From: Melastoma dodecandrum
Lineage: Eukaryota; Streptophyta; Magnoliopsida; Myrtales; Melastomataceae
Direction: 5' to 3'
DNA length: 64,000 nucleotides
NCBI GenBank assembly: GCA_029817715.1
Contig: JARUPY010000227.1
Span: 37,461-101,460 of the forward strand
The notes beneath the pieces are model-generated. The model worked only from the letters and a program-made list of their open reading frames with translations. It made no database searches and was not told where the DNA came from. Shown piece after piece: positions 37,363-49,269 of this stretch. A program made the translations under genes and the position numbers. The first letter of the stretch is position 1. Each line of letters starts with the position of its first letter.

Positions 37363-38105
37363 GGCTTCGGCTGAACCACCCGAGACCACCACCACACATG
37401 GATGGATTATACGGAACAAGCACGCATCAGGGAAAAAAGGAAAATAAATTAGCTAAAACCGAACAATCACAGAGTAGAGTTCGAATCCGCGATCTACTTG
37501 AACGCTTACCTGGAGCTGGTTCCGGCTCGATACTTGCTGAAGGATGTTAGGGGTAGGCACGTTTAGAACACATGCACAAGCACGGGATTATCGCGGTGAA
37601 TAATTAAATTGAGCCTTATGTCGGCTCACATTTTCTTTCTGGGTCCATTGATGTAACCAAGGAAGAGCATGCACCGAGATTGACCGAGAAGAGAATGTAG
37701 AAAGGGAGAAGAGTAACACACAAAATACTCACTACCGCATGTATGTAGGCCATCAGACAAACAGATGAATCGGACAAACATAGAGATCGGCTTTGCCTTA
37801 TAAACATGATATGAAGAAAACAGAAAATGGTGAAGGAATCATGGGGCACATCAAATACCCTCGAGTCACGTCACTAGATGTTATCGGTCCATACAACGAC
37901 TCATTGAAGAGATATAATCTGTACAGATGACCACCGGAGCACAAAGAGAAGACAGAGCAAGAGAAACAATGAATACATAAGATCGATGGGAGGATACAAT
38001 GAAAAGGGTACAGACAAACAGCTACTTCTGCTCTAAAGCCCCCGTATGCATAAGCAATAACTCAAGAAGTGTGAAAGTAGATCAACACAGACATGTTTTT
38101 CACTA

Positions 38106-39876
38106 TCACAGAGAATCATCAGGGAACGGTTGCAGAGCATCTTTCTTACCATTAACGTAGAACTCCATGACTGCCTTCATCCTTGGTAATTTATCTGGGT
38201 GGTAATTAACGTGAACAATCACCGGCTTCAGCTTACTCAAGTTTGCATCCTTTCTTATTGTCTTGAACAGCACCTTGCTGTTCATAAACTGATACATATC
38301 CATTGTTCTCCTCGCAGCATAAAGCCCATCGTAACCGGGACGCAACAGGAAAAACAGCACTTCATTGAAAAATGCTTGGTCCCACGCATTCTCCCGAGCC
38401 AGTCGATCAGCTACACGATCCAAAAGCTCAATTGAAGGCAATGTAGGCCGAATATAAAAGAACCCCGAATCGTAAACCCATATCCGCATCGTGTGAGCAT
38501 ACCGTGCCCATCCCATCGAAGGCTCATCAAAAACGTCGTTGTATCCGTAAGCCGTCATGTTGTTATGACCATCCGACATGGACTCAATGTCGGAGTCACG
38601 ATACAAATGGTCGAATGGATTCTGTAGGTAGACTATATCAACGTCCGACAAAAGAACACTGTAACCGAGCTGCAGAAACTCTCTTAGAATCCGAAATTTC
38701 AATCCGGACACTGCATGGTTGCCTCCCGACTTCCCGACCTCATCGATTCCTCTATTGGGGTCTCTCTGGTACACCGACACGTCATTTTTCTTGCAGAAAT
38801 CGACAATTTCATCGTCCAAAGCTACGACTAAATAGTTAGGAATGCCAACTCTTTTTATGCTCATAAACCAAACCTCCAGCATCTCCTTCACTTTTGAATT
38901 CGCAAGTGCAACAATCAACTCTTTTTCTATCGCAACTTCCTCGAAGAGCTTGGCTAGTCTCGGATTTACAGATCCATCAGGCAGAACAGTCGGATTAGTT
39001 CTGAGACCCTTTACAGTACTGAATGGACCAGCTTTATGAGGCTCACTTAGAACAGAGTACTGATTTTGAGAATGACCTTTCCCCTGTTCGGCCAGCCTGA
39101 GCCTTCCCTTTATATCGCCTATCTGTTGCATCAACTCTGCATTCCTCGCTGACAGTAATGGAAGATCAGACTTAAGCCTCTCGACCTTTTCTTGAGATTC
39201 ACAAGATGCTGAAACACCAGACTGAGCAAAAATCAAAGAGAAAGGAAAACACCAGGAGACTTAACGGCTGCAATAGGCATATCTTCAAGAGCACGTATGA
39301 TAAGTATCACAGGAGAACGCATTACCAGATATGATCAGGTTTCCCTCATTAACCCTAATCTTACATGACCACCGCCGTAGACAACCAAACAAACATCCCA
39401 CCCGCCTCCTCCATACGTCCAAATTTCCCTTGTTCGAAGCGGAAAACAACTTCTTCTCGTGATGAAGGGAACATCTTCCTTCCTCGATCCCCTAAACAGA
39501 GTGCCTGCTCTACGCAACGAGAAACTACTCACAGAACCTACACACTATCTCACCAGACGGAACCCATCATTCCGAGTTAACCCAGATAGAAAAGTCAACT
39601 CCACTTCAATCCCAACACCATCAATCGCCTCCGACGAGCAATTCAAAACAAATTCGCCGAGCAAAAAATCAGGCAAAGAGAAGGAAAGGGAAAACCTTCA
39701 GTTTTTTACCTCATATGTCGAGATGCGCCGGGGCGGATGGGGTGGGGTCGGAGACGGAGATTCCAACGTGGGAAGAACAAAACGAGGACGCAGCCGCCCA
39801 GGACCCCGATCGCAATCGCTAGGGCGATCCTGGGCAGCCGAAAGGTTTGACCTTTCTCCCTGCGACCAACCGCCAT
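38106..39876 (-). CDS. RRA-type arabinosyltransferase (GT77)
   Basis: The large exon (38106-39221) encodes most of the protein, and a 5' exon (39710-39876) encodes [20 protein letters not shown] and a transmembrane signal anchor (about residues 16-36). RRA proteins add arabinose to hydroxyproline-linked arabinosides of extensins and related wall proteins in the Golgi. Visible in order are a coiled coil ([20 protein letters not shown]), [52 protein letters not shown], the DxD site in [54 protein letters not shown] and [12 protein letters not shown]. The GT-AG join I can see between the exons does not close in phase (167 nt in exon 1, exon 2 in phase 0 from the acceptor at 39222). A small extra exon, another donor or a sequence error is therefore likely. 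The large exon itself is open and full length. Confidence 0.9.
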
Positions 39877-40112
39877 GCTTCGGGGAGAGGACTTTTAGGT
39901 GAGATGTCTCTAATGGAAGTGATGATGGGATGAGGGAAGAAGGGACGGCTTCCCAGGGTTTGACTTCATGGGCGGTTTACGGAGACGGGAAAGCAGAAGG
40001 CGAGAAGAAGAATCTCTCGCGCTAGTTCCGGGTCGTTTAGTTTAGTTCTTCCACGGAGGAACTTGCTCCTTTTGTCCGATTTGTTGGGTTTTATTTTAAT
40101 CGTTGTAAAATA

Positions 40113-41867
40113 TTACTCAGAAGCCTTTCGCAGTGGTCGGAGCATTAGATGGGCTCCATACTGTGGTTGTAAGGTGACGACCAACACCGGCGAATGGACA
40201 TAAGAAGGCGAGATCCGGAACGAGAACTTCCTGATGGCCATCGCCACCACGACCTTGGCCTCTGTAAGAGCGAGGTTCTGGCCAATGCATGTTTTGGGGC
40301 CGATTCCGAATGGAATGAAGCCGGCAGAGTGCTTCCTCGGTTCCAGGAATCTGTTCGGGTTGAATTCATGGACGTCCTCTCCCCATATCTCGGGGTCGTG
40401 GTGAACGGCGGTCAATGACATGTAAAGCTGGGTTCGTGACGGGACTACTATCCTTCCGAGCTTGGCGTCCTCTGAGGTTTCTCGCATCAGTGTCACCGCA
40501 GGAGGGTATAACCTCAGCGCCTCTTGCAAAATCATCGTCACCTGTCACAGGAAGCGGGACTTGGCAATCCTAGAACTTTCGAGATCAAAGGATTGTGAAA
40601 AATTATAATTACTCACGATTTTGAGGTCATTCAATTTATCCACAGCAGGAGGCGTGTCCTTGCTGACGACACGAATCACTTCTTCCCTCGCCTTCTCCTG
40701 CCATTCCTGATGTTTCGCAAGCAGAAGGAAAGTCCAGGTCATGAGATTGGCAGTTGTGTCTTTCCCTGCGAAATAGAAGGTCTTGCACTCATCGATGACT
40801 TCCTCAACCGACAGCGTCTCTTCCACTCCATCCTGGTTCTTGTGAGGAGACAGCAGAAGGGAAAGGAGATTCCTCGAGTTTTCCGCTGATCTGGTATCGC
40901 TCCGTATAAGCTTGTTTATCGATTCCCTCGTCTCCTTGTCTAATCGCCACCTCTCTCTATTCTTCTTTGTCGGCAGAAACCTGTTGAGATGCTTCTCCTC
41001 ATCAGATGGTGATGGTTGTGTTGAGATTTCGATTAGAAACGAGAGGCTTCACCTGAATCCAGGGATGTAGATGTTTCTCAAGGCCTGGGTGAAGAGATGG
41101 ATCTGTTGCTCCTGTAGGGCAAAAATCCGCTTACCTTCCTCGAAGCTGCTGCCGAAAGCCGTCCTTGAGATGAGGTCGGCTGACAGATCACGGAGCTCCT
41201 TCTGGACCTCCATCTCAAACTCCTCTTGACCACCTCCGATCTGCTCCCACTTCTCGATCATGTTCAAAGTACCCGCCACGATCTCTGGGACCCATTCCTG
41301 AATCCATCACAAGAATCTACACATTTGTGTCGGATACGACAAGCGAAGGGAAAATGTATTCTGATGCACCTTGACTCGACCGATCGCGAAAGCCTGGTTG
41401 GCAACCCGCCGGTGCTTGGCCCACTCAGGACCGTCGAGCATGACAAGCCCTTTCCCAAAGAGCATCTTAGCCTGTGGGTTAAGGTCTGGCCTCCTGTAAC
41501 ATCCTCCACGACCCAACATGACCTCCTTAATCATATCCGGATCAGACAGAGCCAATTTCGGCTGCGAACCTAACCAATACACGAACGTTTTCCCATACTC
41601 GCGGGACCACTTGTGATAAAATGGAGCCGCACCCTGAAGGACCTGACCATGGTCGAAGGTAGTGGATCTCAACCGAGCAGAATCAATGAAAAGATCACGA
41701 ATCTCAGATGAATTCCCTTGAAAGAAATGGTAGGGCGGGCCGCTGATGCCTTGCCGAGAGAAGTGGGCATGGAGCTTCCGGGGGAGATAGACGTTTGAGC
41801 GGAGGAACTGGACGAGGAAGAGGACAGCGAGCGACGCTATCGTGACTAGACCAAGGATGATCAACAT
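40113..41867 (-). CDS. Cytochrome P450, CYP72 clan (gene 1 of tandem pair)
   Basis: Four exons (41370-41867, 41053-41297, 40617-40980, 40113-40541) close in phase and give 511 aa. An N-terminal membrane anchor (about 1-23) is followed by [18 protein letters not shown], typical of the clan. The I-helix oxygen site is [10 protein letters not shown], the K-helix ExxR is in [11 protein letters not shown], the PERF-like motif is FNPNRF, and the heme-cysteine loop is [11 protein letters not shown]. The clan includes CYP709, CYP721, CYP734, CYP735 and CYP749; the [18 protein letters not shown] and [10 protein letters not shown] segments look closest to CYP709/734-like enzymes. I cannot name the subfamily or substrate. 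ER membrane mono-oxygenase. It lies about 200 bp downstream of gene 2 in the same orientation, with identical exon structure. Confidence 0.93.
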
Positions 41868-42061
41868 TGTTGTATTTGGTTGATGAAATTGCAGCTCTTC
41901 TATTCTACCTTTTATCTACAAAACATTAATGATCCGTTTATTTGAGGACGGTTTACAAAAAGCTTTTATCAATTATTATGTCATTGAAATGGAAACTGAC
42001 ACATACAAGGATAAACTGGCAGGTTTCTCTTACATTGATATCTTTCATTACAGTCCCCTAG

Positions 42062-43815
42062 TCAAGAGTTCTGAAATGGTTTGAGCAACAGATGTGCCCC
42101 GTGCTGAGGTTGTAAGGTCACAAACAATATCGGCGAATGAACGTAGGATGGCGAGATCCTAAACGAGAACTTCCTGATCACGACTGCCAGTACGATCTTA
42201 GCCTCGGTGAGGGCGAGATTCTGGCCGACGCAGGTCCTTGGACCAAGCCCAAATGGAAGAAAAGATGCGGAGTTCTTTCTCTGCTCCAGGAATCTTGCAG
42301 GGTTGAACTTGTCCGCATCCTCTCCCCAGAAATCCGGGTCATGTTGAGCTGCAGCCAGGGACAGGTAGAGTTGGGTTTCAGCTGGGATGTCGATCTGCCC
42401 CAGCTTAACATCCTCGGAAGCTTTCCTCACAACCATTACAGCAGGAGGGTATAACCTCAGAGCTTCGTTCAGGATCATCGTCACCTGTCGTGGAAGCGGC
42501 ATCTGATAAACAGAGAGTTCGAGGGCTTAAGATAATGACAACCCGGATACTTACGATCTTGAGGTCGCTCAATTTTTCTGAGACAGGAGGCGTGTCCTTC
42601 CCCATGACACGGACCACCTCGTCCCTTGCCTTATCCTGCCATTCCTGATGCTCCGCTAGGAGAAGGAATGCCCAGGTCAAGAAATTAGCGGTGGTCTCTT
42701 TCCCCGCGAAGTAGAAGGTCTTGCACTCGTCGATTACTTCCTCTACCGACAGCATCTCTTCTTCGCCACTGTCCTGGTTCTTGTGAGGAGACATCAGGAG
42801 GGAAAGTAGATTCCTGGAGCTTCCTTTCGAGTTGGAATTGTTCAGAACAAGCTTCTTTATCGAGTCTCTTGTCTCCTTGTCGAGCCTCCACCTTTCCCGG
42901 TTGTTCTTTGTTGGCACAAACCTGCCGAATCAAGGAATATCAATTCCGTGGAGAACACAACGAAAGATGTTCTGATCGAGTTGAATGTTAGGGATCCGGA
43001 CCTGAATCCTGGGATGTAGACGTTTCTAATGGCCTTAGTGAAGAGATGCATCTGTTGCTCCTGCAAGGCGAAGACGCGCTTGCCTTCTTCGAAGCTGCTT
43101 CCGAAAGCTGTTCTCGAGATGACATCCGCGGACAGCTCGTGGAACTCCTTGTGCACTTCAATCTCAAACTCATCCCTCCCGCCTCCTATCTCTTCCCAGT
43201 TCTCCATCATTTTACGGACGGTCGACACGATCTCCGGAACCCAACCCTGGATTCCTAACATCTCACGTCAGATGCAATTACAACTTACCGAAAAATCATT
43301 AAAAACGTCCGCACCTTAACACGCTCGACGGCGAAAGCCTGGTTAGCGATCCGCCGGTGAACGGCCCACTCCTTACCCTGGAGCCCCACCAGACCCTGAC
43401 CGAACAACACCTTAGCCTGCGGGTTAAACCCAACCTTACCGAAAGACCCGTTCCGATTGATGAGGACCTCTTTGATCATATCCGGGTCGGAAATCGCCAT
43501 CCTCGGCCGCGAACCGAACCAGTACACGAAGGTCTTGCCGTAATCCTGGGACCAACGGTGATAGAAAGGCGCGACCCTGCTGAGGACACAGCCGTGGTCG
43601 AACATCGCGGGCTTCGAATGGGTGACCTCTGCGAACAGGGCGGCAACGTCGGAAGTGTTCCCATGGAAGAAGCGGTAGGGAGGGCCGGAGACGCCCTGGC
43701 GGGCAAAGTGGGCGCGGAGCTTCCAGGGAAGGTAGAGGTTGGAGTAGAGGAAACGGAGGAGGAAGAAGGGTAGTGCTGTGACCAAAGGGAGGAGGATGAG
43801 GAGGAGGATGACCAT
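42062..43815 (-). CDS. Cytochrome P450, CYP72 clan (gene 2 of tandem pair)
   Basis: Exons 43315-43815, 43002-43246, 42555-42921 and 42062-42484 close in phase and give 511 aa, the same length as the neighbour. Start chosen at [12 protein letters not shown] because it begins the membrane anchor and aligns with the start of the neighbour. An in-frame Met at 43887 would add 24 polar residues (His/Thr-rich), which is unlike an ER signal anchor. Motifs: [18 protein letters not shown]-helix [10 protein letters not shown] (Glu in place of the usual Asp before TT), ExxR in [16 protein letters not shown], and heme loop [11 protein letters not shown]. Clearly a recent tandem paralogue of gene 1. Function as for gene 1, substrate unknown. 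Confidence 0.93.
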
Positions 43816-43969
43816 CTTCGTCGTCGTCGTCGTCCTGTTGTGGTGTTGGTGGGGGTTGGGAGAGAGAGGGTGGGGTTTGTCGGGCATATAATAATGGGGG
43901 CAGGTGGGTCATGTCTTTGACTCGGATGTAGAAAATTAACTTGTGAAGAACGGCCAAAACGACTTTTCA

Positions 43970-44820
43970 AAACGAGTATTTCGAGACTTAATTAACGACG
44001 TATTTTGAAACGCGCCTTTATTTTAAGTATCGGGACGATCTTTAAAATGTACTTTTTATATAAGTGCGTTTTTATAAATTATTTATTTTTTTAATCTTTT
44101 AGAACGCGTTTTAAAAAATACACAAAAATTCATACTTTTTGTAAATTAACAGCATATTTTTGAAAACTAAAATGGTATTTTATAAATATTTTTAGGTACT
44201 AAACTTATTTTCGTAAACCCCTCACTCACCCTGCCTAATCCAAATATTGCCTAATTTAGTCCCTCCCCGTCCTAACGGTACATATCCGAAATTAACTGGA
44301 GTTCTTGAAATCGAATTTTAATAATTATAATAAAAATTTATTATTTGGGTTTTTAGCGGTCTTATATTGGATTTTGGTGATCTCAAGAGAATAGCATAAT
44401 TTAATATGTGATGTGATTTTTTTAAATATATTTGTTATGAACTAAGTATTGAGAAAAAGGTCTTATTAGGACAAAAAAACATAAGCATGCACGTATTCGT
44501 AGGTGTTGATTGATTTTGATGAAGTCGAAAGTAATGGGGCTTCTTTTGGAGTGTTGTTTAATGATTACGACAAATCGATGGGTGAGTCGTAGGAATTTAA
44601 CATAATTTCTCAATCACGGGCATATTTCAACCCCTTGACTTTGGACAAGGCTAAACTTGCAAGGAAGTTGATTTGCGGTTTACTAAATTTCCCTCGTTTT
44701 TTAGTAAATTTTTACTACATAATATTTTTTACTAGTATATTACTAAACTTTTTAATACAGTATTATTAAATTTTTACTAAATAATATTTTTTGTTAGTAT
44801 ATTACTAATAATATTTAGTA
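43970..44820. other. AT-rich upstream region of the P450 pair
   Basis: No gene. It contains the promoter side of P450 gene 2 and grades into the repeat array. Confidence 0.5.
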
Positions 44821-45470
44821 ATAATATTAGTAATTTACTAAACAGTGTCAGACTTAATAAAAGTTTAGTACAAAGCCTTACGAACTTAGTAAAACGTGAT
44901 AGTGATGCATAGTAATGCGCTTAGTAAAATTTACTATATGATTTACTAAAATTTTTAGTAAATTACTGTATTAAAAATTTTAGTAAATTACAATTCTGTA
45001 CTATACGATGCACTCTAAAAATTTAGTAAAAACTTAATAATTTACTAAACAATGTCGGGCTTAGTAAAAATTTTAGTAAAAAGCCCCACGAGCTTAGTAA
45101 AACTAGAAAGAAATGCACAGTAATAGACTTAGTACTATACGATTTACTAAAAATTTTAGTAAATTGCAATACAGTACTATATTATGCTAAAATTTTTTAG
45201 TAAATTACAATAAAATACTAAGAAATATTAGTAATTAACATTTGTACTATATGAATTATTATCTTACTTTAGTAAAAAACTTAGTAATTTACTAAACAGT
45301 TTTAGACTAGTAAAACTTTAGTAAAAGGCCCAATGAATTTAGTAAAATGGGATATAGGAGCACAGTAACGGGCTTAGTAGAATTTACTGTACGATTTACT
45401 AAAAATTTTATTAAATTACAATACTATACTAAAACTTTTGTAAATTGTTATTTTGTATTATACGATGTAC
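44680..45470. repeat. AT-rich array of TTTACTAAA / TTTAGTAAA palindromes, about three tandem units
   Basis: Dozens of copies of TTTACTAAA, TTTAGTAAA and shorter TTAGTAAA lie in both orientations. A larger unit beginning AATTTACTAAACAGTGTC, or a close variant, starts at about 44,832, 45,039 and 45,287 (spacing about 207 and 248). Within each unit the same order recurs: GxCTTAGTAAA, AGCCCxACGAxCTTAGTAAAA, CAGTAATxGxCTTAGTA, TACGATTTACTAAAA. No coding capacity. Confidence 0.85.
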
Positions 45471-45488
45471 TACGTTGATTTATAATAT

Positions 45489-46445
45489 CTTCATATAATC
45501 CCTATTCTCTATTTGTATAAATAATTTTTATTTTAAAATTATAAATATCTCTTGTTTATATTTAGCATTTTTGCGCACAATCGTATGACGGCTAGCAAGT
45601 CTCTCTTTACGGACACCCGGACACGTCATTCCCTTGCCTTTGCTAGGTTTTTTTATATTGATTGGAGTAATGCATGAGTTTTTTTAAATTGATTGGAGTA
45701 ATGGAGTGAATTTAATGTGGAAGTGTCCCATAAATATATGAAACGGGAACCGATAGGTTGGTTCTTGGGTGGTTATTTGAGCTACATGGTAGGTTCTAAG
45801 TTCTAAAAATAGGAGCCGACTATTATAAGGTAGGTTCCAGGTTCTGTGTTCGGAATCTACTCACCCTAGGTGAGACTAGGGGTGAGCATAGGTTCTAAGT
45901 AAAACTGGGAACCGGTCAGAACTGGTATTATAGGGTTCGTGTCAGTATAGAATACCGAATAGACCAGGTAGGTTCTAGGTTCTAATTTTTTGAAAATCGG
46001 AAGTACCAAGTATGGTTCTAAGTTCGGAACCAACCTGGAGAACTTGAACCTGACACAATATATTTCAATATATAATTTATATAATACATTTTTGGAATTT
46101 CTTTATATAATCTCTATTCTCTATTTGCATAAATAATTTTTATTTTAAAATTGTAAATATCTCTTGTTTATATTTCGCATGTTTTGCGCACAGACGGCTA
46201 ATAGGTCTCTCTTTACGGACACTCGAACACGTCATCCACTTGCCTTTTCCAGGTTTTTTAGATTGATTGAAGTAATTTTTGAGTTTTTTTTAATTAATAG
46301 GATTAATGGAGTTGATTTAATGTAAAAGTATCCCATAAGGACATGGAACCAGAACCGTACTAAAATCGATACCAGAATCGACGAGTTTGTTACAAGGAGC
46401 CGGCCATTATAAGGTAGGTTCTGAGTTACGTCTGGATCTACGCAC
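45489..46445. repeat. Direct duplication, period about 610 bp
   Basis: 45,489-45,868 and 46,100-46,440 are diverged copies. Shared words include CCTATTCTCTATTTGTATAA with TAATTTTTATTTTAAAAT, TATCTCTTGTTTATATTT, TTTGCGCACA, GTCTCTCTTTACGGACAC and GATTGATTGGAGTAAT. Between them TAGGGGTGAGCATAGGTTCT (about 45,888), a typical hAT-MITE-like end, abuts its near-mirror CTACTCACCCTAG (about 45,856). This suggests that the duplicated unit is a small transposable element or tandem insertion. Confidence 0.75.
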
Positions 46446-46449
46446 GTTT

Positions 46450-47147
46450 TAAAATAATGTTCTTTTTTGTTGTTTTTCATTTATTATTGTTATTATTCCA
46501 TAGACCAAAAGAGTAATTTTTATGACGTGTCTTTCCTTCTAGGTTTCTAGAGTTAGTTCAAAAAAAGAAATTTAAGGAATACTTCTTAATTTTTAAAAAC
46601 TTTTTAAATATTATTTCAAAATAACTTTGTAAAATCACGCACTTTTATTTTATAAAAACATAAATTTTATGCTTAATTAAAAAATATTATCGAGTTTAAA
46701 AACATTTTCAGTGTTTTATTTAAGTCGCGATTTTTAATTACGATTTAAAACTTAGTGGTATCAAATCACGATATTTAGAGTTTTAATCGTATTTATGAAA
46801 AGTAAAAATCTAGTTCTCCCATTCCCGGAGTCATTCTTTATTGGAAAGAGTTAGGAATAAAAAATATATAAATTAGATAAAAGCAAAATAACAAATATTT
46901 TTGTTAATTAATTTTAAAATATAAGCTTATAAAAAAGCTATATTAGAAGAATTTTTTGATCCGGAACAGACTACAACGCATCCCTTGTATATAAATAATA
47001 TGTCTGCAACGTATTCAACAAAAACCAATCTTCTGACGAGAGCGGGATGTAGTGAGTGAGAGGAGACAGACCCAAGAATAGTCTGGACGATCTCCTTCCC
47101 ACATGATCACACATACAATATGCTACACAATACACACCCATCTCAGC
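46450..47147. other. AT-rich intergenic region, no gene recognised
   Basis: The last 150 bp probably belong to the 3' end of the DUF936 transcript. Confidence 0.4.
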
Positions 47148-49058
47148 TCAGGGATTCTTCATCTTGATCCTCAACTTGCGCGCTATTTGGGTAGCTTTGG
47201 GATGAAGCGGCTGTTTGCTGTTGTCAAATTGCTCGACTTCGATCCAGTTGACAACCTTGACGAGGAGAGACTGTGGGGCCTTCTTAACATCCCCGTCTGC
47301 CGCCCCTTTCGCCTTCTTCAGCCCTGCCTCTATCACTCTCTCCACGAAATCCATAAACCACTTCCCGGCTTGTGCCTCTATCTCCTTCCCCAGCTTGATG
47401 GTATCTGCCAGGCTGCAACCTCCGGTTTCTGGCCTTTTGTTCTCATTGTTCTCGTTGTTCGATTCCCCCGCAACTTTACTCGTGTGTGGTTTCGCAGGCT
47501 TATGAGGAAGAGCCAGTTGCCGCTTCAATGGAGTTTGGTTGGCTGTTGTCCTTGAATGATCCATCGAATTGTGCACTATCTCATTTAGGATGTGGGGCTC
47601 TTCTTCTTGCCTCTGAATTACCCCGCGTCCCGACTCGTCGCCTTTTGAGATTTCATCAGTCGCTGCACTTATTGAAACCATATCGCGAACTGCCTGTGCC
47701 ATTTGCTGATGGAATTCCAGGAACTGATTGAAGCAGGTCGCTGGAGCTTCCGGTTTCGCATGTCTGGTCAAGCTAGAAAACATCCTAGAAAAAGGCGAAC
47801 AATGAAGATGATAAGAACCGTTCCCCTCAATCACCACGAGCAACGGTGCAACGAAGAGATATGGGATGTGGGCTATACTTCAGTGACCGAACAATAGTTT
47901 CTGTTGCCGATGCTTCTCTCAAGGCTCGCAAGGCAATTTTCTGAGCCGCCTCTCGTCGCCGAACTGCTTCCTGTTGAAATAGAATTGGATACCGTTAGCT
48001 GTTCTGCAAATAACACATAATTTACAGCCGGCCGATTTCTGTCTCATTACCTTCCCTAAGATGCCCAGATGTCCAGGTAAGTTTATGGACCCGGCACTCT
48101 CTGGTGTTTGAGATTTTGACGCCGAAAGGATTTTGGGACCAGAGGTTACTGGCCCATTGTCATCCGTACGGATGGAAGTCGATCTTCCGACCTTCCTCAA
48201 GCTCGGGGGTGGAGGTACGCTGCTCTTCTTCTGCAGCATCATTCAGTCAATACAACAGGCTCCAACAGAATTCACAGCAACCAAAGAGGTAAGAGAAGAA
48301 GTACCGACAGCTGAGTCAGGGGAAAGGGCAGCAGCGAACCGGGATTCTCGGTCGCAAGCCACACTCCGGCTCCTTGGAAATTTAGAAGCGGGTGTCATAC
48401 AGCTTCTCCTAAGCAACGCAATCCCTCCCGGTACAGCAGGACTTCCTCCTCTATCCTCTGCCTTTGCCAACAGTCCCCCGCCGTAGGATGACCTCACACC
48501 TTTCGCTGACGGCGAAACAGTCCTCGTCCCCTTCACTGGAGAAAACCTATCGAAATCCAACGGGACCGGCTTCAACGACCGAGGGGATGAACCCCTAATC
48601 CCTTCGGCCAAACCCCTCCCTTTACTACCCCAAGAACCTCTCCTTCCGGAGCAGGGAGCGACCACGGTAACCGATCTCCTGCCGCTCTCTCTAAGCCCCA
48701 TCAGTGGCTCTGGAGTGCCAACGAGCGGGTGTCTCCCAGGAATCGGCTTTGCCCCTTTAATGATCGGGACAGGGGACCCAGGCTCTAATCTGTCGACGTA
48801 GATGAACTGGCCGAGCTGCATCCTGTCGCTGAGGACGGCATCGTCCTGTTCCGAGGGAAGGCTGGCGTAAATCGAATGGGAGGAATCAGAGATCTTGACA
48901 TAGAAACCGTGCTCAGGGAAGAGGCTCTTCTCGTCGAGGTCTGCGGGTACGATGTCTGTGACCTGCAGGAGGGAGCTGCGGTGCTCGCCAGTGGGCTTGA
49001 CACCCGTGTTCATCCCGTCGAGGAGCTTCAACAGGATACCGGGCGCCAAGGCCGCCAT
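47148..49058 (-). CDS. DUF936 family protein
   Basis: Exons 48276-49058, 48051-48230, 47879-47970 and 47148-47784 close in phase and give 563 aa. The N-terminal block [20 protein letters not shown], then [60 protein letters not shown] and [16 protein letters not shown], is the plant-specific DUF936 domain (about 1-125). A basic, serine/proline-rich linker follows (125-330). Then comes an [20 protein letters not shown] helix and a C-terminal domain ([54 protein letters not shown]). The biochemical role of the family is not known to me. The start is the first Met of the domain. Introns are all GT-AG. Confidence 0.92.
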
Positions 49059-49269
49059 CAGACGGAGATTCTTTGAAGAAGGGAAGCTCGACCCAGAAAC
49101 AAGAACCAATTCAAGATCGAAGACGGGAAAGAAAGGAAAGAAATTGAATTGAAGGGAGGGGAGAAAACGGGAGAAGATTTGCCCCAATTGGAACTTGTCT
49201 TTTTTCCTTTTGAACATTTATTTGGATCTCTGTCACTTTTCGAACGTTGAGGCTTCAACGGTCATATGT

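Noticed and set aside
43357..43957. Several 100-170-aa frames around P450 gene 2 exon 1
   Set aside because: Other-frame and antisense readings of a GC-richer coding exon.
44680..45470. CRISPR-like array
   Set aside because: The repeats are irregular, palindromic and AT-rich, there are no uniform spacers, and this is a eukaryotic chromosome.
47103..47555. 150-aa plus-strand frame over the last DUF936 exon
   Set aside because: Shadow of the minus-strand coding exon, with no independent domain.
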